Assembly (NCBI RefSeq): GCF_029952955.1 | Contig: NZ_JASATX010000003.1 | Coordinates: 186,001-250,000 of the forward strand | DNA length: 64,000 nt | DNA from: Ruicaihuangia caeni | Lineage (GTDB): Bacteria > Actinomycetota > Actinomycetes > Actinomycetales > Microbacteriaceae | Direction of reading: 5' to 3' | Shown here: in pieces, positions 26,098 through 37,188 of the stretch | Layout: every line of letters begins with the position of its first letter | Numbering within the stretch: the first letter of the stretch is position 1 | Notes under the pieces: generated by a model | The model's input: the letters and a program-made list of their open reading frames with translations, nothing else | Databases searched by the model: none | Told to the model about the DNA's origin: nothing | Made by a program: the position numbers and the translations under genes

Positions 26098-26155
26098 GCT
26101 CACTGTAGGGCAATCTCTGGCCGAGGGCGACACCGTTGCCCGCAGAGCGGTCCCG

Positions 26156-26983
26156 TCAGCGCTCCTGCGACTGCTCCAGCGTGGCTCGACCGGCGGCCAG
26201 CGCTTGGCCCGCAGCCTCAGTGACGTCAGCCGCGAACAGCTGGGGGTATCCGCTCTCGACCATCAGCCGCCCGCGATACCCGATTCCGTGCAGGGCCGCG
26301 AGCAGCCCGGTCACGTCGAGGTCACCTGCCCCGGGCAGGAGCCGACCCGACCGCGCGTGCGCGAGGATGTCGTCGTGTACGCGGGCACCGTCGTTGAGCT
26401 GCACGGCGGCGACGCGCTCCGACGGAAGCGTGCCAAGCCAGTCAAGCGTCCCGCCGGTATTGAAGAAGTGCCACACGTCGAGCATGAGCCCGGCGTTCGG
26501 GGCGTCAGCTCGGGTGACGATCTCGTTCGCGATCTGGTAGTCCGCGATCGACGACCAGGCGAACGCCTCGACGGCGAGCGTGACCCCCGAGGGCTCGAGC
26601 GCTGCGGCGATCGAGCGGAGATTGGATGCCGCGATGTCGAGGTCCAGCGTCCCGTCGCCGAACTCACCCGACGTGAGGTGGAACGGCCCCCACTCGTCGG
26701 CGAGACGCCGGATCTGCGGAATCCACCGCTCGGCGGCTCGTGCATCGCCGGCGAGCGCCCATCCCGAGAGGAACTCGACCTCTGCCACGCTGACGCCATG
26801 GCGAGCGGGCAGCTCGAGGAGTTCGGAGAGGTCTTCGGGGTCATCGAACTCGGCGAGCCGCACGCCGAACGCGTCGAAGCCCGCTTCGGCCGCGGCGCGC
26901 GCGCGGGCTTCGACCCCGAAGCGGGGTTCACCCACGAATCCGGTGCCTGAGAGGGTGACGAAACTGACGCCGAGCTCGGTCAC
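26156..26983 (-). CDS. Sugar phosphate isomerase/epimerase-family TIM-barrel protein
   Basis: AP-endonuclease/xylose-isomerase-type barrel of 275 residues. Candidate metal ligands are Glu in LAVEAFAW, Asp and His in LMLDVWHFF, and Glu in LMVESGYPQL. Members include inosose isomerases and dehydratases, hydroxypyruvate isomerases, and 3-dehydroshikimate dehydratases, and sequence alone does not choose. GTG 26983 is used because upstream codons overlap the dioxygenase gene. It is the last gene of an operon that starts with a Gfo/Idh dehydrogenase and includes an extradiol dioxygenase, which makes a dehydratase or isomerase acting on a cyclic polyol attractive. Confidence 0.75.
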   Translation of the reverse strand: MTELGVSFVTLSGTGFVGEPRFGVEARARAAAEAGFDAFGVRLAEFDDPEDLSELLELPARHGVSVAEVEFLSGWALAGDARAAERWIPQIRRLADEWGPFHLTSGEFGDGTLDLDIAASNLRSIAAALEPSGVTLAVEAFAWSSIADYQIANEIVTRADAPNAGLMLDVWHFFNTGGTLDWLGTLPSERVAAVQLNDGARVHDDILAHARSGRLLPGAGDLDVTGLLAALHGIGYRGRLMVESGYPQLFAADVTEAAGQALAAGRATLEQSQER

Positions 26984-27002
26984 AGCACCCTCGGCTTGCC
27001 GT

Positions 27003-27983
27003 TCACAAGGCGGCTCCGGTGGCCACCGGGTAGGGCGGGGTCGCGTGGGAGTGGAACGACTCGGGCACCGGGGTGCCCCATGCGGTGCCGCGGCCACCGG
27101 CTTCAGTGGTCCAGGTGACCGGCTCGAAGTCGGGCGAGAAGATGTGGATGCCGCCGGTGAAGATCTCGATGCGGTTGCCGCCCGGTTCGATCACGTAAAG
27201 GAAGAACCCCTGCGTGCGCGAGTGCTTGGCCGGGCCGAACTCGACGCCCACGCCCTGCTCCATGAAGATGTCGGCCGCGCGGATCACGTCGAGGTGGCTC
27301 TCGACCGCGTAGGCCAGGTGGTGCAGCCGTCCTTCAGTCGGGTGAGGCTCCTTGGTCAATGCCAGATCGTGCGCCTTCGTCATGACCGACAGCCATGCGC
27401 CGACCTCTTCAGCACCGGCGGGAGTGAGCCGCTCACGCAGTTTGAAGCCCAGCGTCTCCTGCTGGAACCTGCTCGCTTCGGCGACGTTCGGCACCAACAG
27501 GTTGATGTGGTCGATGTGGGCGGCGGCGGCGCCGTGGGGCGCGAACTTCTGCGGCTGGTTCGGCAAGTACGGCTCCTGCCCTTCGGGAGCCCGGTACTTC
27601 TCGCTCTCGAAGTAGAGCTCCTGCTCATGGCCGCCGATGCCGGTGTAGCGATACGCACGGCCATGGCCGACGTCGCCGTCGTGCCAGGCGCCCTCCACGC
27701 CGCGCTCCTCAAGGGCGGCCACTCGGCGCTCGAGCGCCTGCGGGCTGGTGGTGCGCCAGGCGACGTGCCCGAGTCCGGGCTGCTCGGCGGCGGTCAGCCG
27801 CAGCGAGGTGAGCACGTCATCGTTCCAGGCGCGCAGGTACACGGCGTCCGCGGTCTCGGCGACGCGGTACAGGCCATACACGTCGGTGAAGAACTGGGCG
27901 CTGGCCTCGAGGTCGGGCGTGAGCAGCTCGACGTGCCCGAGCTGGGCGACGTCGTAGATCGGTTCCGCTGGGAGGGCGCTCAT
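27003..27983 (-). CDS. Extradiol ring-cleavage dioxygenase (catechol 2,3-dioxygenase type)
   Basis: Type I, two-domain VOC dioxygenase of 326 residues. The iron ligands are in the C-terminal domain: His159 (HIDHINLL), a His in RLHHLAY (221/222) and Glu273 (GNRIEIFTGG), at the spacing of XylE. It cleaves a catechol next to the diol with O2. Neighbouring hydratase and CMD-like genes fit meta-cleavage. No semialdehyde dehydrogenase, hydrolase or aldolase lies in the same operon, so the pathway is incomplete here. The ATG overlaps the stop of nothing upstream but its own start shares TCAT with the CMD gene stop (4-bp overlap). Confidence 0.88.
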   Translation of the reverse strand: MSALPAEPIYDVAQLGHVELLTPDLEASAQFFTDVYGLYRVAETADAVYLRAWNDDVLTSLRLTAAEQPGLGHVAWRTTSPQALERRVAALEERGVEGAWHDGDVGHGRAYRYTGIGGHEQELYFESEKYRAPEGQEPYLPNQPQKFAPHGAAAAHIDHINLLVPNVAEASRFQQETLGFKLRERLTPAGAEEVGAWLSVMTKAHDLALTKEPHPTEGRLHHLAYAVESHLDVIRAADIFMEQGVGVEFGPAKHSRTQGFFLYVIEPGGNRIEIFTGGIHIFSPDFEPVTWTTEAGGRGTAWGTPVPESFHSHATPPYPVATGAAL

Positions 27984-28387
27984 CGAGACTCCTCCGCGGC
28001 CTTGCTCTCGAAGTCGGCGATCTTGTCGAGGAACGCCGGCGTGTGGTTCGCAACACTCACGCCCCCGAACAGATAGGCGAGGTCGAACGTCGCCTGCAAT
28101 TCCTCCCAGCTCGCTCCAGCCCGCCGGGCCGCGTGTCCGTGCAGCGCCGCGGCGTCGCGCAGCTGCACGGCGAGCACCGCCGTCAGGATCAACTGCGTCG
28201 TCTTCTCGTCGAGCACATCGTCATAGGCGACGAGATTGCGCACCTTCTCCTGAGCGATCAGGAGTTCAGGGTTGCTGCGCGACAACCGCTCGAAGCGCGC
28301 AGCCACGCGCGGCGGCACGAAACCCATCAAGTCGCGGTAGGTCTCGAGGTACTGATCGATCTGCTCCTGCTGCTCCGGCGTCGGCAT
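27980..28387 (-). CDS. Carboxymuconolactone-decarboxylase-like protein lacking the CxxC motif
   Basis: Helical protein of 135 residues of AhpD/CMD type (YLETYRDLMGFVPPRVAARF; LDEKTTQLILTAVLAVQLRDAAALHGHAARRAGASWEEL). Position CxxC-xxH of redox members reads DAAALHGH here, so peroxidase activity is unlikely and a decarboxylase or structural role remains open. ATG 28387 has GGGAG 5 nt upstream; a TTG at 28420 that overlaps the previous stop is the alternative. It lies between hydratase and dioxygenase genes. Confidence 0.75.
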   Translation of the reverse strand: MPTPEQQEQIDQYLETYRDLMGFVPPRVAARFERLSRSNPELLIAQEKVRNLVAYDDVLDEKTTQLILTAVLAVQLRDAAALHGHAARRAGASWEELQATFDLAYLFGGVSVANHTPAFLDKIADFESKAAEESR

Positions 28388-28416
28388 TGCTGCTCCCTCT
28401 TCGGTTCGTTCGTTGC

Positions 28417-29223
28417 TCAACGTGCTCCCTCCGCCGACTCGCTCGTGCCGACCACGGTCAGCGACCCCAGGGTCGAGTACGCGGCGGTGACTGGCACATC
28501 GGGCTCAAGGGGAACGGCATCCGTCATCGCGCCCGCGAGCACGATCGCACCAGCAGGAATCCGCTCTCCGCGCCGGCCGAGCTCGTTGGCGGCGAGGGCC
28601 AGCGCTTCGGCGGGGTGTCCCTGGATCGCCGCCCCGGTCGCGGTGTCGACGACGTCATCGCGCACCGACAGCTCGACCGTCTCGCCGACGAGATCGATCT
28701 GGTCGGGCGCGATGCCCTCGGAGCCGATGATGAACCAGGAGGCCGAGGCGTTGTCGGCGACGACATCCGGCAGCGCGAATGAGAAGTCGCGGAACCGGCT
28801 GTCGATCACCTCGAAGGCGGAATGGACCGTCGCGACCGCGCTGAGCGCCGACTCGGCCGTGACGCCGGGACCGGCCAGTTCTTCACGCATGACGAAGGCG
28901 ATCTCAGGCTCGATCCGCGGGTGGATCAGGCTGTCGAGCGGAACTTTCGCTCCAGGCTCGAGCACCATGGCGTCAGTGAGCACTGCGATCAGCGGCGCGT
29001 CGACGCCCATGCGGCGCTGCTTCGCCTCCGACGTGAGCCCCAGCTTGACACCGATCACGGTCTCGCCGCGTTCTGCGCGCAGCTCGATCAGGCGCGACTG
29101 CACGGCGTAGGCGGTGTCGAGGTCGAGCTCGGGCCACTCGTCGGTCAACCGGCCGCGGTCGCGCCTCTCGGTCTCAGCGGCGAGCAGCTCGCGCGCAGCA
29201 GTGTCGATGTTCCAGGTACTCAT
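28417..29223 (-). CDS. 2-keto-4-pentenoate hydratase / oxalocrotonate decarboxylase family
   Basis: Fumarylacetoacetase-fold enzyme of 268 residues: VIGVKLGLTSEAKQRRMGVDAP, HPRIEPEIAFVM (metal-binding Glu pair), EVIDSRFRDF, and VVADNASASWFIIG. These hydrate 2-hydroxypenta-2,4-dienoate or decarboxylate 4-oxalocrotonate with Mg or Mn. A similar paralogue occurs at 59528-60337 in the aminomuconate operon. Here it most likely acts after the extradiol dioxygenase two genes downstream. It starts 14 bp after the Gfo/Idh gene. Confidence 0.85.
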   Translation of the reverse strand: MSTWNIDTAARELLAAETERRDRGRLTDEWPELDLDTAYAVQSRLIELRAERGETVIGVKLGLTSEAKQRRMGVDAPLIAVLTDAMVLEPGAKVPLDSLIHPRIEPEIAFVMREELAGPGVTAESALSAVATVHSAFEVIDSRFRDFSFALPDVVADNASASWFIIGSEGIAPDQIDLVGETVELSVRDDVVDTATGAAIQGHPAEALALAANELGRRGERIPAGAIVLAGAMTDAVPLEPDVPVTAAYSTLGSLTVVGTSESAEGAR

Positions 29224-29237
29224 CGTGTTGTTGCTCC

Positions 29238-30383
29238 TCAGGCAGCGGTCGTCACCGCGTTGGCACCCGCGCTGCGAGTCGCAGCCAGGTCGATCGGCAT
29301 TCCGGTCTTCGACGACTCATAGATCGCCGCGATCACCGCAAGCGACTTGCGCGCCTCGCGGCCGGTCACGACCGGTTCGCGTCCATTGCGAACGGCGTCG
29401 ATGAACTCGGCGATCTGCAACGCGTGATACGGCACGAGGCCCCCGTGAATCTCGGCGATGGGGATGTCGAACGGCTGACCGGCACGGAAGGCGTCCGCGT
29501 ACGGGTCGCGGTACTCCCTCTCGTCGCCGACGCTCCACACATCGGTGAGGCCGGTTCCCTCTGGGAATTCCAGGACGCTGGCCGTGTTCCCGGCGCGATC
29601 GCTCACGAGCACCTGCACCCCGTGCCCCGGGTCGAACGTCGTACTGGCGTGGATGGTCGCAAGAGCGCCAGACTCGAACTCGATCGTCGCGACGGCGGTG
29701 TCCTCGACTTCGATGAACTCGCCATGCGCGAGGGTTGCGATTCGACCGAAGACCCGTTTGGCGGGCCCCATGAACCAGAGCAGCAGGTCGACGTGATGAA
29801 TGGCCTGGTTGATCAGCACGCCCCCACCCTCGGTGTCCCACCGACCGCGCCAGGGCTCGGCGTAGTACTCCGCGTCGCGACGGAATCGCGCGATGACGCT
29901 CCCGGTGATCGGAGCAGTCATCCGACCTTCGTCGATGGCCGCACGGATGCGCTGGGCAGCGGGCCAGAATCGGCGCTGGAACACGACGCCGAACCGCACG
30001 CCCGCGGCATCCGTCGCGGCGATCATGCGGTCGGCCTGGTCGAGATCGACCGCGATGGGCTTCTCGCACAGCACGTGCACGCCGTGTCGCGCCGCCGCGA
30101 GCACGTTCGCCTCATGAGCGGGATGCGGCGTGCAGACTGTGGCGACCTCGATGCCGGAGGAGAGCATCGCGTCGACGTCGTCGAAGGCGTGGCGGATGCC
30201 GTAGGCGTCGGCGAACGCTCGTGCGCGCTGCGCATCCACGTCGACGACCGCGCTCACCTCGACCCCTTCGATGGCCTGCAGCGCGTGCACGTGATTGATG
30301 GCGATCTTGCCGCAGCCGATGATGCCGACACGGAGGGGCTTCGAAGCGGGCGACTGTGCGCCGCTCGCAGCGGGATAGCTCAT
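29238..30383 (-). CDS. Gfo/Idh/MocA-family oxidoreductase 1
   Basis: NAD(P)-dependent dehydrogenase of 381 residues. It has a Rossmann GIIGCGKIAINHVHAL, the CEKPIAVD motif with catalytic Lys, and WDTEGGGVLINQAIHHVDLLLWFMG with the usual Asp/His acid pair. Substrates in this family are sugars, inositols and their lactones. As first gene of an operon with an extradiol dioxygenase and a hydratase it is out of the usual aromatic context. ATG 30383 is supported by the start of homology. A candidate IclR site lies 82 bp upstream (30465-30482). Confidence 0.88.
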   Translation of the reverse strand: MSYPAASGAQSPASKPLRVGIIGCGKIAINHVHALQAIEGVEVSAVVDVDAQRARAFADAYGIRHAFDDVDAMLSSGIEVATVCTPHPAHEANVLAAARHGVHVLCEKPIAVDLDQADRMIAATDAAGVRFGVVFQRRFWPAAQRIRAAIDEGRMTAPITGSVIARFRRDAEYYAEPWRGRWDTEGGGVLINQAIHHVDLLLWFMGPAKRVFGRIATLAHGEFIEVEDTAVATIEFESGALATIHASTTFDPGHGVQVLVSDRAGNTASVLEFPEGTGLTDVWSVGDEREYRDPYADAFRAGQPFDIPIAEIHGGLVPYHALQIAEFIDAVRNGREPVVTGREARKSLAVIAAIYESSKTGMPIDLAATRSAGANAVTTAA

Positions 30384-30464
30384 GGGATACGGCCTCACTG
30401 CTGTTGCTTGCCGGACGGGAACGCCAGGATTCTCCCGTCGTCGGCGCTCGCGTAGCAACGCCTC

Positions 30465-30482
30465 GTTCTACTCAACGGGACA
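30465..30482. promoter_or_regulatory. Candidate IclR operator, site 1
   Basis: GTTCTACTCAACGGGACA matches the site at 31268-31285 in 15 of 18 positions. It overlaps the stop codon of the IclR gene and precedes the Gfo/Idh operon, so a repressor there would control that operon. Confidence 0.6.
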
Positions 30483-31263
30483 AACCAGTCTGCTCGCGGA
30501 TGCGGTCGAGCGGCCGGTGGGGCAGCTGACGCATCAGGCCGACGACCGCCGTGCGCACCGCGAGCCCCACGCGTCGAGCGTCGAACTCGCCGACGCGCCC
30601 CGAGATCGACATCGCTGCCACCGGCACGCCCGCAGCATCCACGATGCAACTCGCGGCCGAGGCGATGCCGGGTCTCGACTCCTCCACCTCGTATGAAACC
30701 CCGGCGGCGCGGATGAAGGCGAGCTCCCGGCGGAACGCTTCGGGGTCGATGATGGTGCGCGGCCCCACCGCGTCGAGCCCGTTCGCGATCACGCGCTCGA
30801 CGACATCGGGCTCTGAGAACGCCAGGAGCGCCTTGCCCGATCCGGTGGCGTACGCCGGCATCCGTCCGCCCACTCTCGAGGGCAGCTTCACTGAGCTCCG
30901 GCCTCGCAGAATCCCGACGTAGACGACCTCGACGCCGTCGAGCACGCCGAGCTGCACCGTCTGGCCCGTGGCATCCCGGAGGTCGGCCATGCTGGCGAAC
31001 GCGAGCTTGCGCAGCTCTTTCGGGCCGGCCGCCAGCTCGCCGAGTTCGAAGAGGCGCAGCCCGAGCCGCACCTGCGCGCCGTCGCGCTCGAGATACCGGA
31101 GGTCGACGAGCTCGCCGACGAGCCGAGACACGGTCGACTTCGGGAGCCCCGTGCACCGCGCGATGTCGCTCACACCGAGGGCGGAGCGCTTGACGTCGAA
31201 GCAGTCGAGGATCGCGGTGGCGCGGGCGAGCAGACTCACCGGCGCTCCGCGATCAGTCGACAT
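30472..31263 (-). CDS. IclR-family regulator of the hybrid sugar/aromatic cluster
   Basis: Protein of 263 residues: helix-turn-helix LGVSDIARCTGLPKSTVSRLVGELVDLRYL, then an IclR ligand domain (VQLGVLDGVEVVYVGILRG; YATGSGKALLAF; PVAAMSISGRVGEFD). It lies between the Gfo/Idh operon (same strand, downstream) and the divergent TRAP binding-protein gene, with a shared 18-bp motif on each side of the gene. It is therefore the probable regulator of both transcription units and itself. The ATG at 31263 is the first that keeps the start of the family; the frame extends 41 codons upstream through the divergent promoter region. Confidence 0.85.
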   Translation of the reverse strand: MSTDRGAPVSLLARATAILDCFDVKRSALGVSDIARCTGLPKSTVSRLVGELVDLRYLERDGAQVRLGLRLFELGELAAGPKELRKLAFASMADLRDATGQTVQLGVLDGVEVVYVGILRGRSSVKLPSRVGGRMPAYATGSGKALLAFSEPDVVERVIANGLDAVGPRTIIDPEAFRRELAFIRAAGVSYEVEESRPGIASAASCIVDAAGVPVAAMSISGRVGEFDARRVGLAVRTAVVGLMRQLPHRPLDRIREQTGLSR

Positions 31264-31267
31264 CGTT

Positions 31268-31285
31268 GTTCCAGTGAACGGGACA
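31268..31285. promoter_or_regulatory. Candidate IclR operator, site 2
   Basis: GTTCCAGTGAACGGGACA contains the small palindrome GTTC-CAGT-GAAC and is the partner of site 1. It is 5 bp upstream of the IclR start codon and within the 195-bp region shared with dctP. Confidence 0.6.
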
Positions 31286-31458
31286 CACGGTTGAATCCTC
31301 GCAAGTGACGCCACGACGATGCAAACCGGTGCCCGCTGCGATCGATGACGATCGCAGCACCCGGTTCCACGCCGCGACCCGCGCAACCAGGAGGCCTCCG
31401 GGCCTTCGTCCTTTCACCGACACGCAGCAGTTCAAGACCTCGAAGGAGAGCACCTGCG

Positions 31459-32502
31459 ATGAAGCACCTCCGCAGCACCCGTGCAGCAACGATCGCCGTG
31501 ACCGCACTGGCATCGGCACTCGTCCTCACTGCCTGCACCGCCGACGGCCCGGGTGACGATGACAGCAATGCCGCCCCCGGCGGCGAGACCGTCACGCTGT
31601 CACTGGCGACGAGCCAGCCCGAGAACACCCCGAACTTCTACTGCGGCGCCGAGCTGCTGAAGGAGCGCGTCGAGGCCGCCGACGTCGGCGTCAAGATCGA
31701 CCTGTTCCCCTCAAGCCAGCTCGGTCCCGACACTGAGCGCTTCCCCGCTATCCAGAGCGGCGACATCGACATCGACTTGCAGGGAGCGTCGGGCCTCAGC
31801 CAGACGTTCGCACCGATCGGCGTGCTCGACGCGGCGTACGCGTTCGAGAGCGTCGACCACGTGTTCGACTGGATCGACAACAACTCGCAGGAGATGTTCG
31901 ACGCGTTCAACGAGGAGACCGGCACGACCATCGTCGACGGCTGGTACTTCGGTACCCGCACGTTCAGCTCAACGGCACCGATTCGCAACCCCGACGAGCT
32001 GGCCGCACTGCAGATCCGCTTCCCTGACTCGCCCGCGTTCCTCGCGAACGCCAAGGCGATGGGCGCGAACCCCGTCGCTGTGGCGAGCGAGGAAGTCTAC
32101 GTGGCCCTGCAGCAGGGCATCGCCCAGGGCCAGGAGAACCCGGTGGTCGCCACCAAGTCGCAGAGCTACGACGAGGTGCTCAAGTACGTCAACCTCAACA
32201 ACCACCAGATCGGCATCCACTGGATCGTCGTCTCCGACAAGACGTTCGAGCGCCTGAACGACGAGCAGGAGAAGGTGCTCGTCGACGCCATCCACGAGAT
32301 CCGCGCTGAGAACCGCGAGTGCGTGGACGAGGAGACCAACACCATCCTCGATGAGTGGCGCGCCAACGGCCCGCTCACCGTGATCGAGGAGGACGAGATC
32401 GACAAGGCGGCGTTCATCGCGAAGGCCGAGGAGTTCTTCAGCTCGTACTTCACCGGTGACGACCTGGCGCTCTACGAGCAGATCCGCTCGACCGCACCGT
32501 GA
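31459..32502 (+). CDS. TRAP transporter solute-binding lipoprotein (DctP family)
   Basis: Periplasmic-type binding protein of 347 residues, anchored as a lipoprotein (LASALVLTAC, Cys26). The DctP fold is shown by SLATSQPENTPNFYCGAELLKE, IDLFPSSQLGPDTERFPAIQSGDIDI, the WYFGTRTFSS / LQIRFPDSPAFLANAKAMGANPV core with the carboxylate-binding Arg, and EEVYVALQQGIAQGQENP. TRAP systems import carboxylates such as sugar acids or aromatic acids. The membrane subunits DctQ and DctM are absent nearby. ATG 31459 follows AAGGAG. A strong terminator comes straight after. Confidence 0.88.
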   Translation: MKHLRSTRAATIAVTALASALVLTACTADGPGDDDSNAAPGGETVTLSLATSQPENTPNFYCGAELLKERVEAADVGVKIDLFPSSQLGPDTERFPAIQSGDIDIDLQGASGLSQTFAPIGVLDAAYAFESVDHVFDWIDNNSQEMFDAFNEETGTTIVDGWYFGTRTFSSTAPIRNPDELAALQIRFPDSPAFLANAKAMGANPVAVASEEVYVALQQGIAQGQENPVVATKSQSYDEVLKYVNLNNHQIGIHWIVVSDKTFERLNDEQEKVLVDAIHEIRAENRECVDEETNTILDEWRANGPLTVIEEDEIDKAAFIAKAEEFFSSYFTGDDLALYEQIRSTAP

Positions 32503-32534
32503 GCTTGAGCGGTCGGATGCAGCGAAGCTGACCC

Positions 32535-32590
32535 AGGCCGGTGCGGTGCATGCGCCTCGCGCGCAACTCCGCACCGGCCTTCTCTTTCTC
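32535..32590 (+). terminator. Intrinsic terminator after the TRAP binding-protein gene
   Basis: AGGCCGGTGCGG (32535-32546) pairs perfectly with CCGCACCGGCCT (32569-32580) and is followed by TTCTCTTTCTC, a T-rich tail. It separates dctP from the next plus-strand gene, which could raise binding-protein expression relative to that gene. Confidence 0.8.
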
Positions 32591-32622
32591 TCCGCCGAAC
32601 GTCAGACCAACGAGGAGTCGCA

Positions 32623-33670
32623 TTGAGCGAACGCAGCCGCGCAGTCATCATCGGTGCCGGGCACTGGCACTTCGAGCTCTACCAACCGGGCTGGTCGCGA
32701 CATCACGACATCGCCGGCGTGGTCGACGACGACGAGTCGGTGGCGCGGGCTCGAGCTGCGATCCTCGGTGCGCGTGCCTGGACCGATCTCGGTGCAATGC
32801 TCGACGAGGCTGGCCGGATCGACGTCGCCTACGTGCTCGGGCGTCACGCCTCGATGCCGTGGGCGGCGGCCGAGCTCGTGCGACGAGGCATCCCGTTCGT
32901 GCTCGAGAAGCCGGGCGCATCGAACCTCCGCGACCTCCGGGAACTGTCATCGCTCGCACGCCGAGCGAACGTGCCTGCAGCAGCGGCGCTCGTGCAGCGG
33001 TTCGGCCCGCTACCGGCGCTTGCGCAAGAAGTGGGCGAGGTGCAGCACGCCCGATACAGCTTCCTCGCCGGGCCGCCCGAACGCTACATCGACAGCGGCA
33101 ACCCGTGGATGATGCAGCGAAACGAGAGCGGCGGGGGCTGTCTCGCACTGCTCGGCGTGCACTTCGCCGACATGTTCTTGCACACCCAGTATGCGCACGA
33201 GAGATCACACGACGACGTGACGGTGCGAAGCAGCGTGAGCAACGCGATGCACGGTCGGCGCGTCGACGACCACGCCACCGCGCTGCTGCGCACACCAAGC
33301 GGCCGCTCGGCCACCATCGAAGTCGGGTGGACGTTCCCCGCCGGCGCCCCGCTCCAGCGCCTGGTCTCCTACGTGCTCACCGGCTCGGAGGCGACCGCTG
33401 TCATCGACACCGAGGGCAACCTCAGCGTCATCAGCCGCGACGGCACGGTGGCGGAGCGCCACGTGGATGTCGAGGCTGACAACCTGTACCCGCTGTTCGT
33501 CGAACGGGTGCACGAGTCGCTCGAACGCGGCTTTGCCGGCCTCCCGACCCTCGACGATCTGACCGCGGCGATGGGGCTCATCAGCCGCGCGTATGTCGAT
33601 GCGGCGGCCGGGTACGCAGTCGACGACACCGCGTGGCAGGCCGCGAGTTTGCAGGACCCAGCGCTGTCGG

Positions 33671-33681
<11 letters not shown>
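32623..33681 (+). CDS. Gfo/Idh/MocA-family oxidoreductase 2
   Basis: Divergent member of the family, 352 residues, starting at TTG 32623 with GAGGAG 6 nt upstream. The N-terminal [24 protein letters not shown] is an atypical Rossmann glycine loop with two extra His, and the EKP motif reads LEKPGASNL. The C-terminal part has [19 protein letters not shown] in place of the usual GGG..D...H segment. Substrate unknown; its position after dctP suggests the same catabolic cluster. Its stop overlaps the convergent clpB stop by 11 bp. Confidence 0.78.
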
Positions 33682-35818
<2,137 letters not shown>

Positions 35819-35873
35819 TCTTGGTCTCCACTTCTCGACGGCTGCGGAACTGCATCAAGACTCTCGGCTCAAA

Positions 35874-35894
35874 GTTGAGCCTGCTTGACTCAAG
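35874..35894 (-). promoter_or_regulatory. HAIR-like HspR operator upstream of clpB
   Basis: Read on the minus strand it is CTTGAGT-N7-GCTCAAC, matching the HAIR consensus CTTGAGT-N7-ACTCAAG perfectly in the left arm and at 5 of 7 positions in the right. It is 56 bp upstream of the clpB ATG. Confidence 0.8.
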
Positions 35895-36014
35895 TTTATC
35901 GATGCGCAAGGAATCGCACCAGTTTTCCCGCACGCTGTCGGCGAACTCACGGCATCCGAGCGCGAGTGGTCTCAAACCCTGCGCCCCGCCTCCGAGCCCG
36001 CCTAGGGTGAACGC

Positions 36015-37010
36015 ATGCGCTTCGGCATCTTCATCCCCCAAGGCTGGCGGCACGACCTCATCGGCATCGATCCGCACGATCACTGGCGCACGATGCGCAC
36101 GCTCGCACAACAGGCGGATGCCGCGGAGTGGGAGTCGCTCTGGGTCTACGACCACTTCCACACCATCCCCGACGTCACCGAAGAGGCGACGCATGAAGCG
36201 TGGACATTGATGTCGGCGTTCGCGGCGACGACCTCGCGGATCCGTCTGGGGCAGATGTGCACCTGCATGGCCTACCGGAACCCCGCGTACCTGGCCAAAG
36301 TGGCCGCGACCACCGACATCATCAGCGGTGGACGTGTGGAGATGGGGATCGGGGCCGGTTGGTACGAGCACGAGTGGCGCGCCTACGGCTACGGGTTCCC
36401 AAGCGCCGGCGAACGGCTTCGCATGCTCGACGAAGGGGTGCAGATCATGCAGCAGGCGTGGCGCACGGGAAGCGCGACGCTGCATGGCCGCCACTACACG
36501 GTCGACGGCGCCGTGGTGCGGCCATTGCCGCTGCAGGATGGCGGGATTCCGACCTGGGTCGCAGGCGGGGGCATGAACGTCACGCTCCGCATCGCCGCGA
36601 AGTACGCCAACTACACGAACTTCGCCGGCACCCCTGAGGGCTTCACCGCGAAGTCGGAGCGCCTGCGAGAGCACTGCGCTGATCTGGGCCGCGACTTCGA
36701 CTCGATCGTGCGCAGTTCCAACTACTTCACGATTGTGGGACAGACGGAAGGCGAAGTCGCCGAGCGGATCGATCGGCTCGAGGCGCGATACGCGACCGTG
36801 CTCGGCGCTGAGCGAGCGGCTGACTTCGTGAAGGAGTACCGCAATCCGCACAACCAGGCGGTGGGCACAGTGGAGCAGGTCACCGAGCGTCTGCGGGCGA
36901 TGGGCTCGATCGGGCTCGGGTATGCGATCCACTACTTCCCGGAAGTTGCGTACGACCGATCGGGCATCGAGCTCTTCGAGCGCACGGTGATTCCAGCGCT
37001 GCGCGGCTGA
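36015..37010 (+). CDS. LLM-class F420-dependent oxidoreductase
   Basis: Luciferase-like barrel of 331 residues: MRFGIFIPQGWRHDL, ESLWVYDHFHTIPD, LGQMCTCMAYRNPAYLAKVAATTDIISGGRVEMGIGAGWYEHEW, as in the F420-dependent subgroup common in actinobacteria. The substrate is unknown. TAGGGT (36003-36008) ends 6 nt before the ATG without a Shine-Dalgarno, so the mRNA is probably leaderless. Neighbours do not indicate a pathway. Confidence 0.85.
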   Translation: MRFGIFIPQGWRHDLIGIDPHDHWRTMRTLAQQADAAEWESLWVYDHFHTIPDVTEEATHEAWTLMSAFAATTSRIRLGQMCTCMAYRNPAYLAKVAATTDIISGGRVEMGIGAGWYEHEWRAYGYGFPSAGERLRMLDEGVQIMQQAWRTGSATLHGRHYTVDGAVVRPLPLQDGGIPTWVAGGGMNVTLRIAAKYANYTNFAGTPEGFTAKSERLREHCADLGRDFDSIVRSSNYFTIVGQTEGEVAERIDRLEARYATVLGAERAADFVKEYRNPHNQAVGTVEQVTERLRAMGSIGLGYAIHYFPEVAYDRSGIELFERTVIPALRG

Positions 37011-37188
37011 TCGCCCGACGACCGCACCACCGCATCACCTCTCTTTAGGTACGACCGGGGCCGCTGACACCGACCGGTCTGTCCCTCAACAACCGCGATG
37101 CCCAGTCGCATGTGTGGGGGAAAACCCGAAAAGAAGTGTCCGGATGACTCTGGCGCGCATGCCCACCCCGGGCCGTAGCGTGGTGCCC

